Shown piece by piece: positions 1-9,179 of a stretch of 64,000 bases of DNA; position 1 is the stretch's first letter, and each line of letters opens with the position of its first letter. Origin of the DNA: Cerasicoccus arenae. Lineage in GTDB: Bacteria; Verrucomicrobiota; Verrucomicrobiia; Opitutales; Cerasicoccaceae. The position numbers and the translations under genes were made by a program. Below the pieces are notes generated by a model, which was not told the origin of the DNA, searched no databases, and was given only the letters and a program-made list of their open reading frames with translations. The DNA is taken from assembly GCF_014651635.1 (NCBI RefSeq), contig NZ_BMXG01000004.1, positions 124,001 through 188,000 of the forward strand. The letters are read 5' to 3'.

Positions 1-796
1 CCAGCCGATCCCAGCAAACATGAGTCGTCAGGTCCTGCTGACCAGGCCGCGCGAGTAAGTCTGACTCTTGCTGATGCCGATAATACGCCCGGGCAGAGCC
101 TTGCGGGGTCGCGGTCAGCAATTCAAGCCAAGGCTTACCGTAGTCAATTAGGATGACGCCCCCCCCCCAGTTCCCCGCGCACCAGCTTCGGAGGAGGGAC
201 TCAGCCTCCAGCGAAATATCGAGCCGATAGCCCTCGGGCATTCTGTGGGGCAATTCTGCGGCCAATTGATTTTGCACCGGCTGGCTCAGCGCGGACAACG
301 GAACTTCCGTCAGTTCATCGTCCGTAACGAGGACTCCCCATTCGCGCCAGCTCCCCTCGTGAAACTCCAATCGATGAAAAGGCTGGGCGTCGAGGACTTC
401 GTTTGCCGCAATTACGGTGCAATCGTCCGGGACGAAATCGGACCCGAGCGGAAACGTTTTTACAGTCCCAAAGCCAGTCGCTACGCCATTGAACATACCA
501 CCTTCGGGCTCAGCACCGATCTCAGTCAACGTATAGTCCGCTGGGTCTGAAGATGTAATTAACTGCCGTGCCGCTTCGCTGATTAGTCGGCCAAAAACAC
601 TGCCAACTGAGACCGAGGTGTAGAAATCGGTCGCTGTGCCTTTGCCAACACGCGGCCGGCTGCGGCGATAATAGCCCTCGGTCTCGTGATAAAGTGCGAT
701 GCGAGAGAAATCGGCATAGCTGACGCAGTCTTCTGAATCCGCAGCTGCGCGTAGGGCCATAAAGAGAGGTGAGGGGATTGTTTCACGGGTTGCCAC
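1..796 (-). CDS. MidA-like SAM-dependent methyltransferase (DUF185), 3' end cut by window
   Basis: Reading the minus strand gives one open frame that runs off the left edge, so the C-terminus is missing. The N-terminal part has a YHETEGYY block followed by GTATDFYTSVSVGSVFGRL, then EIGAEPEG, AANEVLDAQPFHRLE and ILIDYGKPWLE. This order matches the MidA/NDUFAF7 family, which in eukaryotes methylates an arginine of a complex I subunit; the bacterial substrate is not known. The start is uncertain: GTG at 796 and ATG at 760 are both in frame, with no clear ribosome binding site for either. It is divergent from tsaD, with 57 bp between if the GTG is used. A C10 run (G10 in the coding strand) sits in the middle of the frame and the reading frame is intact across it. 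Family call is good; function in this organism is inferred. Confidence 0.8.
   Translation of the reverse strand, partial: MATRETIPSPLFMALRAAADSEDCVSYADFSRIALYHETEGYYRRSRPRVGKGTATDFYTSVSVGSVFGRLISEAARQLITSSDPADYTLTEIGAEPEGGMFNGVATGFGTVKTFPLGSDFVPDDCTVIAANEVLDAQPFHRLEFHEGSWREWGVLVTDDELTEVPLSALSQPVQNQLAAELPHRMPEGYRLDISLEAESLLRSWCAGNWGGGVILIDYGKPWLELLTATPQGSARAYYRHQQESDLLARPGQQDLTTHVCWDRL
159..168. repeat. C10 mononucleotide run inside the MidA-like gene
   Basis: Ten consecutive C on the plus strand, read as Trp-Gly-Gly-Gly in the minus-strand gene just before the IDYG motif. A gain or loss of one base would shift the frame of the last part of the methyltransferase domain. Confidence 0.95.
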
Positions 797-853
797 GGCG
801 GAAAAGATTGTGCCTGATAGCGGTTCGCGCAAGCATCTGCGCGGATAATTTTC

Positions 854-1885
854 ATGAGATACATTGCGTTTGAAAGTTCCTGTGACGAGTCAGCGTTGGC
901 GCTCTTTGACAGCCGAGAGGGCTTGCTGGGCGAGTGGGTACACTCCCAAATTGCGCTCCACGGCGAATACGGGGGGGTTGTGCCCGATTTGGCCAGCCGC
1001 GAGCACGTGTCGAACTTTGGCCCTTTGTTGCAGCGTGCCCGGCAGGAAGTGGCATTGGAGCCCGTGGATCGCATCGCGGTGACGGTTGGCCCCGGATTGG
1101 CGGGCTGTCTAGCGGTCGGTATTGCCGCGGCGAAGTCGCTTGCCCTCGCCCTTGGTGCGCCGTTGATCGGGGTTAACCATCTGCGTGGTCATGCCTTTTC
1201 ACCATTTATCGCTCTGCATGCTGAAGCCCCCGAGGATTTCGAGGCACGCTTCCAGGCGCTGCTGCCTCATGTCGGGCTGCTCGTCTCTGGCGGCAATACC
1301 GTGCTCTTTCTGATCGATCGCGATCGGAGGATTTCCCTGCTTGCTCAGACCGTGGACGACGCTGCTGGTGAGGCAATTGACAAGGGAGCCAAACTGCTGG
1401 GCATGCCTTACCCGGGGGGGGTACAGATTGAAAATGCCGCCGCCAATGGTGAAACAGGTCAGTTTAATTTTCCAACCGGCATCCCGGATCGCAGCGATTT
1501 TCGTTTTAGTTTTTCCGGACTCAAGACCAGTCTGCGCTATCAACTGGAAGCCATGGGCGATGCGGTGCTTGCCGAACAACTCCCGAATATTTGCGCGGAT
1601 TATCAGGCGGCAGTGGTCCGGCAGCTTGTCAATAAGACCCGCCATGTGCTGGAGGGGGGGGGGGCAGCTAGCCTTGGGTTGTCGGGTGGAGTTGCCAACA
1701 ACACCTTACTACGAGAGGAGTTTGCGGCGCTGAGCCGTCGAAAAGGGCTCCCCTTGTTTATGGCAGAACGTCGTCATACGGGGGACAACGCGGCGATGAT
1801 CGCTTTTGCGGCGTGGCTTGATCCCGAAGCGACGGAGCAGTCGTTGGCAACCATGAGCTTTAACCCCGCTGTGACCTTAGCTTAA
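854..1885 (+). CDS. tsaD: tRNA N6-adenosine threonylcarbamoyltransferase TsaD
   Basis: TsaD (Kae1/Gcp family) transfers the threonylcarbamoyl group to A37 of ANN-decoding tRNAs. The 343-residue protein has the expected length. Visible landmarks are ESSCDES at residues 7-13 (family ETSCDET), the metal-ligand histidines H109 and H113 in NHLRGHAFS, SGGNT at 145-149, SGGVANN at 277-283 and the late DN at 311-312. The partner ATPase gene tsaE is at 28566-29006 in the same window. Three G runs lie inside the gene, G7 at 971-977, G8 at 1414-1421 and G11 at 1654-1664, encoding Gly-Gly stretches. The frame is intact over all three and each lies at a Gly-rich place that the family tolerates. No obvious ribosome binding site precedes the ATG. 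Confidence 0.97.
   Translation: MRYIAFESSCDESALALFDSREGLLGEWVHSQIALHGEYGGVVPDLASREHVSNFGPLLQRARQEVALEPVDRIAVTVGPGLAGCLAVGIAAAKSLALALGAPLIGVNHLRGHAFSPFIALHAEAPEDFEARFQALLPHVGLLVSGGNTVLFLIDRDRRISLLAQTVDDAAGEAIDKGAKLLGMPYPGGVQIENAAANGETGQFNFPTGIPDRSDFRFSFSGLKTSLRYQLEAMGDAVLAEQLPNICADYQAAVVRQLVNKTRHVLEGGGAASLGLSGGVANNTLLREEFAALSRRKGLPLFMAERRHTGDNAAMIAFAAWLDPEATEQSLATMSFNPAVTLA
1654..1664 (+). repeat. G11 mononucleotide run inside tsaD
   Basis: Eleven G encode the Glu-Gly-Gly-Gly just before the conserved LGLSGGVANN block of TsaD. Slippage here would remove the C-terminal metal ligand region. Confidence 0.95.
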
Positions 1886-1909
1886 AAGCAGCAAAAGACG
1901 ATCCTTTAC

Positions 1910-1938
1910 TTGACTATTTGACCCAAGATACTTAATTT
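1910..1938 (+). promoter_or_regulatory. Candidate sigma-70-type promoter for cysI
   Basis: TTGACT at 1910-1915 is a good -35 match. After 17 bases comes TAATTT at 1933-1938, a weak -10. It lies in the 89-bp gap between tsaD and cysI, an AT-rich stretch. Weak evidence; transcription start mapping would settle it. Confidence 0.3.
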
Positions 1939-1974
1939 ATTGTCAGAATACAAAAATCAGACCTAATTTACACC

Positions 1975-3684
1975 ATGGCCGAAACCATTGCACCGAAGCT
2001 TTCGAAAAACGAAACGATTAAGGAAAACAGCGCATTTCTGCGCGGCACGATCCTGGAAGGATTGGCCGATGTCATTACTGGCGCGTTGTCTGATGATGAT
2101 ACCCAGCTGACGAAGTTTCACGGGATCTACCAGCAGGATGATCGCGACGTGCGTAATGAGCGTCGGAAGCAGAAGCTCGACAAAGCATATAGCTTCATGG
2201 CCCGTGTTCGCGTGCCCGGCGGTGTTTGCACCAGTCAGCAGTGGCTTGAGATGGATCGCCTCGCGGATACCTATGCCAATGGCACGATCAAGCTCACCAC
2301 GCGCCAGGCCTTCCAGTTTCACGGCATCATCAAGAGCAACCTCAAGCAGACGATCAAGGAGATCAACGAAGCTTGTCTGGACACCATTGCGGCCTGCGGC
2401 GACGTGAATCGTAACGTGATGTGCAACCCGAACCCACACCAGTCGGCAGTCCATGCTCAAGTGCAGAAGCTCGCGGAAGACATCAGTAACCACCTGACGC
2501 CCGCTACCCGCGCCTACCACGAAATCTGGCTCGACGGCGATAAAATGGCTTCGAGCGAAGAGGATGTAGAGCCCATTTACGGTAAGACTTACCTGCCGCG
2601 TAAATTCAAGATCGTGATCGCCGTTCCGCCAAGCAATGACGTGGACATCTTCGCGCACGACCTTGGCTACATTGCGATCATCGAAGACGGTAAAATTATT
2701 GGCTACAATGTCACTGTTGGCGGCGGTATGGGGATGACCCACAATAACTCCGCTACGTATCCACGTGCGGCCGACCATTTAGGCTTCATTCTACCCGAGG
2801 ACGCGATCAAGATTGCCGAAGCAGTTGTCACCACTCAGCGCGATAATGGCGACCGCGCCGATCGCAAGCACGCCCGCCTAAAATATACCGTTGAAGACAT
2901 GGGTCTCGATACCTTCCGCGCGGAGGTGGAGAAGCGTTCCGGCGTGAAGATTCAGAAGCTGCGGGATTATACGTTTGAAAGCACCGGCGACCGCTACGGC
3001 TGGGTCAAAGGAGTGGACGAAAAGTGGCACCTGACGCTCTTTATCCAAAACGGTCGTGTCTTGGACACCGCCGAATATTCGATGAAGACCGCCCTCCGTG
3101 AGGTGGCAAAAATCCACACCGGCGATTTTCGCCTGACTGCGAATCAGAACCTGATCATCGGTGCGGTGTCGGATGCGGCAAAGTCGTCGGTCGAAGCCAT
3201 TCTGAATGAGCACGGCTTGATGGACCGCTTGAACACCAGCGGACTCCGCTTGAACTCGATGGCCTGCGTTGCTTTACCGACATGTGGTCTGGCGCTGTCT
3301 GAAAGTGAGCGCTACCTGCCGGATCTCATCACCGACATTGAATCGATTCTTGATGAAGCGGGTTTGCGTGACGACGAGATCGTCATCCGCATGACTGGTT
3401 GCCCCAATGGCTGCGCGCGTCCATTCCTGGCCGAAATCGGTCTGGTGGGTCGCAGCCCTGGCAAATACAATCTCTACTTGGGCGCAAGCTTCACGGGTAA
3501 TCGCTTAAACAAGCTCTACCGTGATAGCGCGACTCAGGAGCAGATCATTGCCGAATTGCGGGAGATTCTGGTGCGTTACGCGAAAGAGCGCAACGAAGGC
3601 GAACACTTCGGAGACTTCACGATCCGCGCGGGATACGTGAAAGCTGTCAATGTGGCCAAGACGGATTTCTGGGCCGAGAATTAA
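1975..3684 (+). CDS. cysI: Assimilatory sulfite reductase hemoprotein subunit
   Basis: Reduces sulfite to sulfide with siroheme and a 4Fe-4S cluster. The 569-residue length equals that of E. coli CysI (570), and the whole sequence is collinear with it, for example [12 protein letters not shown] near the N-terminus, [11 protein letters not shown] and RQAFQFHGI. The cluster/siroheme cysteines are C431 and C437 (CVALPTC) and C476 and C480 (CPNGC). The N-terminal form and length favour the NADPH-type hemoprotein over plant-type ferredoxin nitrite reductases. No cysJ flavoprotein, cysH or siroheme gene is nearby, so the electron donor is unknown. The stop codon overlaps that of the convergent glycosyltransferase gene by 4 bp. 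Confidence 0.95.
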   Translation: MAETIAPKLSKNETIKENSAFLRGTILEGLADVITGALSDDDTQLTKFHGIYQQDDRDVRNERRKQKLDKAYSFMARVRVPGGVCTSQQWLEMDRLADTYANGTIKLTTRQAFQFHGIIKSNLKQTIKEINEACLDTIAACGDVNRNVMCNPNPHQSAVHAQVQKLAEDISNHLTPATRAYHEIWLDGDKMASSEEDVEPIYGKTYLPRKFKIVIAVPPSNDVDIFAHDLGYIAIIEDGKIIGYNVTVGGGMGMTHNNSATYPRAADHLGFILPEDAIKIAEAVVTTQRDNGDRADRKHARLKYTVEDMGLDTFRAEVEKRSGVKIQKLRDYTFESTGDRYGWVKGVDEKWHLTLFIQNGRVLDTAEYSMKTALREVAKIHTGDFRLTANQNLIIGAVSDAAKSSVEAILNEHGLMDRLNTSGLRLNSMACVALPTCGLALSESERYLPDLITDIESILDEAGLRDDEIVIRMTGCPNGCARPFLAEIGLVGRSPGKYNLYLGASFTGNRLNKLYRDSATQEQIIAELREILVRYAKERNEGEHFGDFTIRAGYVKAVNVAKTDFWAEN

Positions 3685-3692
3685 TTCTCAGC
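3673..3692. repeat. Near-perfect 20-bp palindrome across two convergent stop codons
   Basis: The core GAGAATTAATTCTC at 3676-3689 is a perfect palindrome. Both TAA stops lie inside it, so both convergent proteins end in Ala-Glu-Asn. It may form a short hairpin in either transcript but has no U-tract, so I do not call it a terminator. Confidence 0.85.
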
Positions 3693-4532
3693 CTTGGCGA
3701 GTTTTTGCCGCTCTTGCTGAATACGCGTGTAAACTTGCGCGAAGTATCCAGCTTTGAGCCGTGCCCACATTACGCCACGTTTTCCGTCGCGCCAACCGCC
3801 CATGGCGAACAGACAACCGAGGAAAAATATCGGCGCTAGCAATGGCGTTCCCATCAGACGGTATTTGATCTTTTGCGGGTGGCTCCATTGGTGCTTGGCC
3901 GCGGGATCATTTGCCAAGGCCATGTAGCGCTTGGCCTCCCACGAGGCATACTCTGTGTGCTTACGCGCCCAGTGTTCTGGGCCACGCATGTCGCGATGGT
4001 CGATCTTCGCGTGGATGACGCCGGTTGAGCCATCGAGTACGGGGTGTTCATGGATTTCCATGTCCAGGGCGCTCCATTGCGCTTCATCAATGCGCTCATA
4101 CTCACCGCTTCCCACGCGAAAGAGCGCGAGCTTGCGGAGGGGATAGCCGCCTTTCAGCGGTTGTCCTAAAAAATAAATGCTGTAGTTCAACCAGAAGCCA
4201 ACATGCGGGGTATCAGCGAGTGCGGCGCGGAGTTCGGTTTTAAATTCTTCCGTCAACCATTCGTCGGCATCCAGAAAAAGAACCCATTTGGTTTTCGGTT
4301 TATGTTCGCGCAGGAACCAATTGCGCTTTTTGGGGAACTGGCCATTCCATTGAAAATTGATGACGTGTGCGCCGTGCTCTTGGGCAATCTTAACGGTGTC
4401 GTCCTCGCTATTGGAATCGACGACAACAATCGCTTGTGCGAGATCAGAACCAATCGACTGTAAGGCGGCACCGAGGTTTTCAGCCTCATTGCGCACGGGT
4501 AAAACGATAGTGAGATCTAACAGGCCGCTCAT
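3681..4532 (-). CDS. Family 2 glycosyltransferase (GT-A, WaaE-like)
   Basis: Last gene of the polysaccharide operon. The 283-residue protein begins with [14 protein letters not shown], then [11 protein letters not shown] around residue 37 and the metal-binding DAD at 88-90, which together define a GT2 nucleotide-sugar transferase. Overall shape, including the [10 protein letters not shown] segment and the basic C-terminal part, resembles the WaaE/KdtX group of lipopolysaccharide core transferases. A hydrophobic stretch near residue 230 ([17 protein letters not shown]) may attach it to the inner membrane. It overlaps the upstream gene by 4 bp (ATGA), which indicates translational coupling. Donor and acceptor sugars cannot be read from sequence. 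Confidence 0.85.
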   Translation of the reverse strand: MSGLLDLTIVLPVRNEAENLGAALQSIGSDLAQAIVVVDSNSEDDTVKIAQEHGAHVINFQWNGQFPKKRNWFLREHKPKTKWVLFLDADEWLTEEFKTELRAALADTPHVGFWLNYSIYFLGQPLKGGYPLRKLALFRVGSGEYERIDEAQWSALDMEIHEHPVLDGSTGVIHAKIDHRDMRGPEHWARKHTEYASWEAKRYMALANDPAAKHQWSHPQKIKYRLMGTPLLAPIFFLGCLFAMGGWRDGKRGVMWARLKAGYFAQVYTRIQQERQKLAKAEN

Positions 4533-5680
4533 TTGGCGAGGACCTCCAAGAGTTCATTGATGGTCTGATCGAGCGAGAAGCATCGGTCATAGCATTGTCG
4601 TGCGGCAATCCGCATTTGGGCGCGGTCTTGCTCGGTGAGTGCGATGAAGCTCTTTAGCAATTTTTCAATGCCGGCAAGGTCGTCATTTTCGACAAGTCCA
4701 GCGTGATTGCTTTGTACCTCGCGCCAGATGTTGACCTTGTTAGTCATGAGCACGGGTGTTCCTACGGCGAGGGCTTCCGCCACCACGATGCCGAAGTTTT
4801 CCTGATGAGATGGGAGCACCATTGCTAGGGCTTCGGTGAGTGCGCCCCACTTGGCTGCGCCTGTCACCATGCCGGTGAAATGGATGGCATTATCGCCGTC
4901 GGCAGCGGTTCGAAGGTGGGCGGTGAAATCGTTGTCTTGTGCAGGGCCAGCCATGACTAAATCGGGCAATGCATGTCCCTCGTGCTTGAGCTTTCGGTAA
5001 GCGCGAATCAGCAGGTCGCCGCCTTTCTTTTCGTGCAGGCGCCCGAGGTAGAGCAAGTAAGGTTTTCCCGGTTTTACGGGTGATTGCTTGCGCCACGTCT
5101 CGGTGGAATCTTGTACTGTGAAGACCGAGGAGGGGATGCCATAATGGACGACTTTTTCATGGCAACGATAGAGCCAGAATGATTCCCGGGCGAGATTGCG
5201 CTCTTCCTCTGCGGTAAAGATTACTGCATCCGCATCACGCAAGACTCGATACTCTGCCCAAGGCCAGTAAAGCCATTTTTTAAGGTGCTTGAGCGGATAG
5301 GTTTTTTTGAACCATGGGTCGAGCATACCATGGGTGAAAACATAATAGGGCGGCGCACTATTTCCGAGGCGACGCTTTGCTTTCCAAAGAGAATAACCAT
5401 GGTACTGCCAAATGCCCTCAATGATCACGCAGTCATATTCCTGCAAATGTTCGTCCAACCAAGCATCAAGCGCTGAGCAATAGCCATAGCTGGTTTTACC
5501 CGGCCCGACTGCGATGATTGGAATGGATAACTTGAAGCTGGCCGCTGCGTTAGCATCATCGACCGAAACGACAACAACATCGTGGCCACGCTTCAAGAGA
5601 GCCTCAGTGGTGGCGCGGACTCCTTCAAGAACACCGCCGCCCTCTGGATCAGCGGAATGTATGAGTCGTAGAATTTTCAT
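4529..5680 (-). CDS. Family 4 glycosyltransferase (GT-B)
   Basis: Retaining GT4 enzyme of 383 residues. It starts MKILRLIHSADPEGGG, the usual N-terminal Rossmann strand plus Gly-rich loop. The C-terminal domain shows LLYLGRLHEKKG and the E-x7-E signature in QENFGIVVAEALAVG. The ATG at 5680 is chosen because it forms an ATGA overlap with the upstream gene; a start 24 bp further upstream is possible but would overlap more. Sugar specificity unknown. Acts at the cytoplasmic face on a lipid-linked glycan, by inference from context. Confidence 0.87.
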   Translation of the reverse strand: MKILRLIHSADPEGGGVLEGVRATTEALLKRGHDVVVVSVDDANAAASFKLSIPIIAVGPGKTSYGYCSALDAWLDEHLQEYDCVIIEGIWQYHGYSLWKAKRRLGNSAPPYYVFTHGMLDPWFKKTYPLKHLKKWLYWPWAEYRVLRDADAVIFTAEEERNLARESFWLYRCHEKVVHYGIPSSVFTVQDSTETWRKQSPVKPGKPYLLYLGRLHEKKGGDLLIRAYRKLKHEGHALPDLVMAGPAQDNDFTAHLRTAADGDNAIHFTGMVTGAAKWGALTEALAMVLPSHQENFGIVVAEALAVGTPVLMTNKVNIWREVQSNHAGLVENDDLAGIEKLLKSFIALTEQDRAQMRIAARQCYDRCFSLDQTINELLEVLAK

Positions 5681-6825
5681 CGGTTTGCGCTGATAATGTC
5701 GCAATAGAACTTATAGTAATGAGCGATCATTTGTTCGGCTGTGAAGCGTTCTGCATTCTTGAGGCCATCAGTAGAAAGTTGCTCTAGTCGCGGTTCATCA
5801 GCCAATAGCTCCGCCAGTTGCCGACCCGCAAGGGCTTCAGCCTTGGGGTCGATGAAAAGTGCATCCTTACAATTGGACCGCAATGGTTCGATGTCGGAGA
5901 CGACGATGGGACAACCGCAAGCCTGCGCTTCTATGGGGGGCCATCCATATCCCTCAGCGAGGGACGGAAATAGCAAGCAGATTGCTTTGCGATACAAAGC
6001 TTCAAGCAATTCGTTGGATACATCCTGGATGAATGCGATGGAATTCTCCAGACCATGTGCGTTGCGAAGCATCTCCTCAGATGGCGGTTCGCCGACGAAA
6101 AGCATATTGAGGTTGTGTTCGCTGCATTCGCTAGCCGCCCGGAATATATTCAAGGCACCCGCGCGGTTTTTATACCAACTGTCATTGCCAACATGAAGCA
6201 CCCAATTGCCGCTGATGGCGTTTCCAGATAGCGATTTTATTTCCCGGGATTCGACAATGCGTCGATCGGCCTCAGCTTCATCAATGCGTTGAAATGGGTA
6301 GTTCAGCCCCATCGGAATTACGCGAGTGTCCGCACTTATGTCGGGGGCCAACCGGCGTAAGTCATCATGGGTTTTTGAGGAGACACAGAGAATTGCAGGA
6401 GCTTTCTTGATGCCGCTAAAAATCCATTGCTGCTGAAGGCCGCCGGTTCGCGATTTACACTGTCCCGGAATTTCTCCAAGCCAGACTTTTATCGCTAGCA
6501 AATCATGACAGCAGAGCACACTTGGAAACTTCGAAAAGAGGGGGAGATACATCGCATTACTGTGATCGCAAATATGCACGATGTCCGGTTGGAATTCTTT
6601 AACGGCTTTCCTGGTTTTTGCCCATGCAAGAATATACTTATCGAGATAGCCCATCCATTTTCCCAAGCCCGATGCAGTGTTTCGGCCACGACCAAAGAAA
6701 ACTGGTGGCGTTACAGTTGCAACTTCACAGCCTGATTTCGGAAGCGCGCGCTCCAGCATTTGTGCATAGGCTAGCATGCTAAATTGCCGGTCGGGGGCGT
6801 AGTTCTTTAACAGCAGAACTTTCAT
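5677..6825 (-). CDS. Family 4 glycosyltransferase
   Basis: 382-residue GT4 protein. N-terminus MKVLLLKNYAPDRQFSM, central WVLHVGNDSWYKNR (start of the nucleotide-sugar-binding domain) and the E-x7-E motif in LAEGYGWPPIEAQACG. It overlaps both neighbours by 4 bp and belongs to a block of four consecutive ATGA-coupled transferase genes at the 3' end of the operon. The specific linkage cannot be predicted. Confidence 0.87.
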   Translation of the reverse strand: MKVLLLKNYAPDRQFSMLAYAQMLERALPKSGCEVATVTPPVFFGRGRNTASGLGKWMGYLDKYILAWAKTRKAVKEFQPDIVHICDHSNAMYLPLFSKFPSVLCCHDLLAIKVWLGEIPGQCKSRTGGLQQQWIFSGIKKAPAILCVSSKTHDDLRRLAPDISADTRVIPMGLNYPFQRIDEAEADRRIVESREIKSLSGNAISGNWVLHVGNDSWYKNRAGALNIFRAASECSEHNLNMLFVGEPPSEEMLRNAHGLENSIAFIQDVSNELLEALYRKAICLLFPSLAEGYGWPPIEAQACGCPIVVSDIEPLRSNCKDALFIDPKAEALAGRQLAELLADEPRLEQLSTDGLKNAERFTAEQMIAHYYKFYCDIISANR

Positions 6826-8051
6826 AAGGATAGAACTGCGTCCACGATTCCTTGGCGGTATGACTTCCAGGAAACCGTTGCTGCCTTAATGGGTGCCGCT
6901 GTTTTCATTGCTTTGAGTCGCTCGGGGTGCTGTTTCAATAGAAGTAATTTGTCCGCAATTGATTCAGGGGAGCGGATAGGCACTAAGAAGCCAGCTTGCC
7001 CATCTTCCACAAGATCAGGTGCGCCTGCATTAGCCGTCACGATAATCGGTAGGCCACAGGCCAGAGCTTCCTGTTGGACTAACGCGCGCCCCTCGACCAG
7101 TGATGGCAAGACTAGCACGTCGCATGTCTTCATCAGAGCAAGCACTTGATCGTGCGGGCGGGGGCTATAGTGGATGAAATTCGGGTAAGCTTGGTGATAA
7201 AATTCCATCGGTGCCAGCGGACTGCCCATAACATGTAATTCAAACTGTGCAGAATCTAGTAAGGACATTGCCGTCATCAAATCGCCTAGTCCCTTACGCT
7301 GGCTCATCGATCCGGCGAAGAGCACGCGAAGCTTATCATTTTCTGACTTAGTGCTCGTATGCGGAATGATTCCTGTTGGCGAACCAAATGGAATTACGCG
7401 CACTTGTTTGCCTTTGCGGATTTCCTCTGGGATGGAATCCGCTACGAATGTGCTGGGGCAGACGATGCATTCTGCCAAGCTAAGCTCTTCTTCTTTGCGC
7501 AGGTATTTGTCTTTCGAATCCTGAACCCCGCTGAGGGTTGGACGCCAGTTGGGCAATCGCTCTGCTTCCTCTTCCATTATCCGTCGGCTCGCTTGCCAAT
7601 GTGCAATAGGCAGATCATAAACCCGCCGCAGGTCGCGTTTTTGAGCCACTCGAAAAGTCTCCAGTGCGCCGTCTTCATAAGCATACACGCAACTGATTTT
7701 ATCATTCTGTTTTAATCGATTCGAGACTTGGCGGTCGAAGTGTTGATAACATGCATCCACGCTCGCCCAACCAAACTCATGTCGCAGCAGGCTTACCCAA
7801 TGCATTCGTGAGGCGATCAGACGCACAGCTTCGCGCCATGGGTGTAAATGCAAAACCGGGGCGAGCTCCGCTGGATACGTGCGTCGCGCTAGTTCTGAGA
7901 ATCCAGGCAATTTTGAGATTTTGGCGACGGCATTGTTTCCACATGCAGCAATGCTCAAGTGAAGCTCTTTAAGTAGGCTCGCGTCCTGAAGACCAATGGC
8001 TGCCTCGCGGACAAAGTTATTGCCGGTTGGATGTGCGAGCAGAACATTCAT
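6822..8051 (-). CDS. Family 4 glycosyltransferase
   Basis: 409-residue GT4-like protein. The second domain has LRVLFAGSMSQRKGLGDLM and the E-x7-E signature within LVEGRALVQQEALACG, followed by GAPDLVEDGQAGFLV. The N-terminal domain (MNVLLAHPTGNNFVR) is more divergent than in its neighbours. It overlaps the genes on both sides by 4 bp. Sugar and linkage unknown. Confidence 0.85.
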   Translation of the reverse strand: MNVLLAHPTGNNFVREAAIGLQDASLLKELHLSIAACGNNAVAKISKLPGFSELARRTYPAELAPVLHLHPWREAVRLIASRMHWVSLLRHEFGWASVDACYQHFDRQVSNRLKQNDKISCVYAYEDGALETFRVAQKRDLRRVYDLPIAHWQASRRIMEEEAERLPNWRPTLSGVQDSKDKYLRKEEELSLAECIVCPSTFVADSIPEEIRKGKQVRVIPFGSPTGIIPHTSTKSENDKLRVLFAGSMSQRKGLGDLMTAMSLLDSAQFELHVMGSPLAPMEFYHQAYPNFIHYSPRPHDQVLALMKTCDVLVLPSLVEGRALVQQEALACGLPIIVTANAGAPDLVEDGQAGFLVPIRSPESIADKLLLLKQHPERLKAMKTAAPIKAATVSWKSYRQGIVDAVLSL

Positions 8052-9085
8052 GCTTCTAGCAACGTGCGGTATAACTTTGGATAAAACGACATCGGCGTTA
8101 AATGTGTTTCCAATGACGTCATCGTGGCATGAGATCGCTCTAGGTATTCGGCAGATGACATTTGCGTTGCTCGCTCGATTTCAGTTGAGAGGCTATCGAT
8201 ATTTCCAGGTTCGCAGAGGAGAGCTTGGTCGCCCGCAGATTCAGGCAAGCCTCCGTCACGACTCGAGATAACTGGGATGCCGTTTGCCCTGGCTTCGAGT
8301 GGTGTTAGTCCCATGTCCTCTCGGGTGTTTGGAGGGGCTACTAACCAACGTGCGGCGCGTATTCGCTCGCGCTTAATTCTCTCCGAAACAAAGCCATGTA
8401 TTGCTATTTTTCCAGGAGATTTCCGGGCAAGCACTTCTAATGAATCACGGAGCGGTCCGTCGCCCAGAATATGGAGAGGCCAGGCATTGTGGTCAATGTT
8501 TGCAGCTTGGTATGCCTCAATGAGGGTTTCCGCACCTTTGTTTGGAATCAGTCTTGAAACGAACACAAACCCGCGACGATTTTCGATAGGAGAAAAGTCT
8601 ATGGCCATCTGCGAGACAGTGGGGATGACCTGACTGTCAGGTCCATCACAGGTGCTCCATGATTGCTGAACAAATTTGGAATTATAGAGGCGATAATGCG
8701 CCAAACTCGCACCAAATTTCCAGCTGGCTGTGCGTATACGTCCACGATCGAGCAAATGATTATGAATTGTCTGAACTAGCTTGCCACCGGAAAGCCGCGT
8801 CATCAATGCAATGTCTGGCGATGCATTTTGCGCATGGACTAAATCTGCCGTCGCGATTTCATGAAATAAAGCAGGAGACGCTCGCTGAACAACTGAATAT
8901 GGCAAGCCAGAGGAACGAAGGATTTCTTCGAGGCGTTCATCGATCTTAGCCGACTTTACCAGTTTTAGACATACCTTTACAGAGAAGGATTTTTCTTCGG
9001 AGAGGTAGCGTCCGAGCTCGAGGACAAATGCTTCAATGCCTCCATAAGCGCCCTGGGTTGGACTGAGTATCAGCACGTTCTTCAC
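8048..9085 (-). CDS. Family 4 glycosyltransferase
   Basis: 345-residue GT4 enzyme. MKNVLILSPTQGAYGGIEAF is the donor-domain-facing N-terminal loop. The C-terminal half has FVFVSRLIPNKGAETLI, HILGDGPLRDSLE and the E-x7-E motif in REDMGLTPLEARANG. A 94-bp gap separates it from the upstream gene, one of the larger breaks in the operon, so an internal promoter or processing site is possible, though I see no convincing -35/-10 pair there. Confidence 0.87.
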   Translation of the reverse strand: MKNVLILSPTQGAYGGIEAFVLELGRYLSEEKSFSVKVCLKLVKSAKIDERLEEILRSSGLPYSVVQRASPALFHEIATADLVHAQNASPDIALMTRLSGGKLVQTIHNHLLDRGRIRTASWKFGASLAHYRLYNSKFVQQSWSTCDGPDSQVIPTVSQMAIDFSPIENRRGFVFVSRLIPNKGAETLIEAYQAANIDHNAWPLHILGDGPLRDSLEVLARKSPGKIAIHGFVSERIKRERIRAARWLVAPPNTREDMGLTPLEARANGIPVISSRDGGLPESAGDQALLCEPGNIDSLSTEIERATQMSSAEYLERSHATMTSLETHLTPMSFYPKLYRTLLEA

Positions 9086-9179
9086 AAATGCATGTCCATA
9101 ATGGGGGTGAATGACTGCCTATAAATGAGCATGCGAGTTTTTTAGAATGAACGAATACGGAAGCGTCGACCAAATCTCA

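Noticed and set aside
245-550. Plus-strand open frame in the first 600 bases
   Set aside because: It is antisense to the MidA-like gene and shows no family features.
583-1074. Open frame on the minus strand across the tsaD start
   Set aside because: It overlaps tsaD and lies in a different frame from the MidA-like protein, which has clear family motifs.
1975-3684. Ferredoxin-nitrite reductase instead of sulfite reductase
   Set aside because: Length, N-terminus and the collinear match with E. coli CysI favour the sulfite enzyme.
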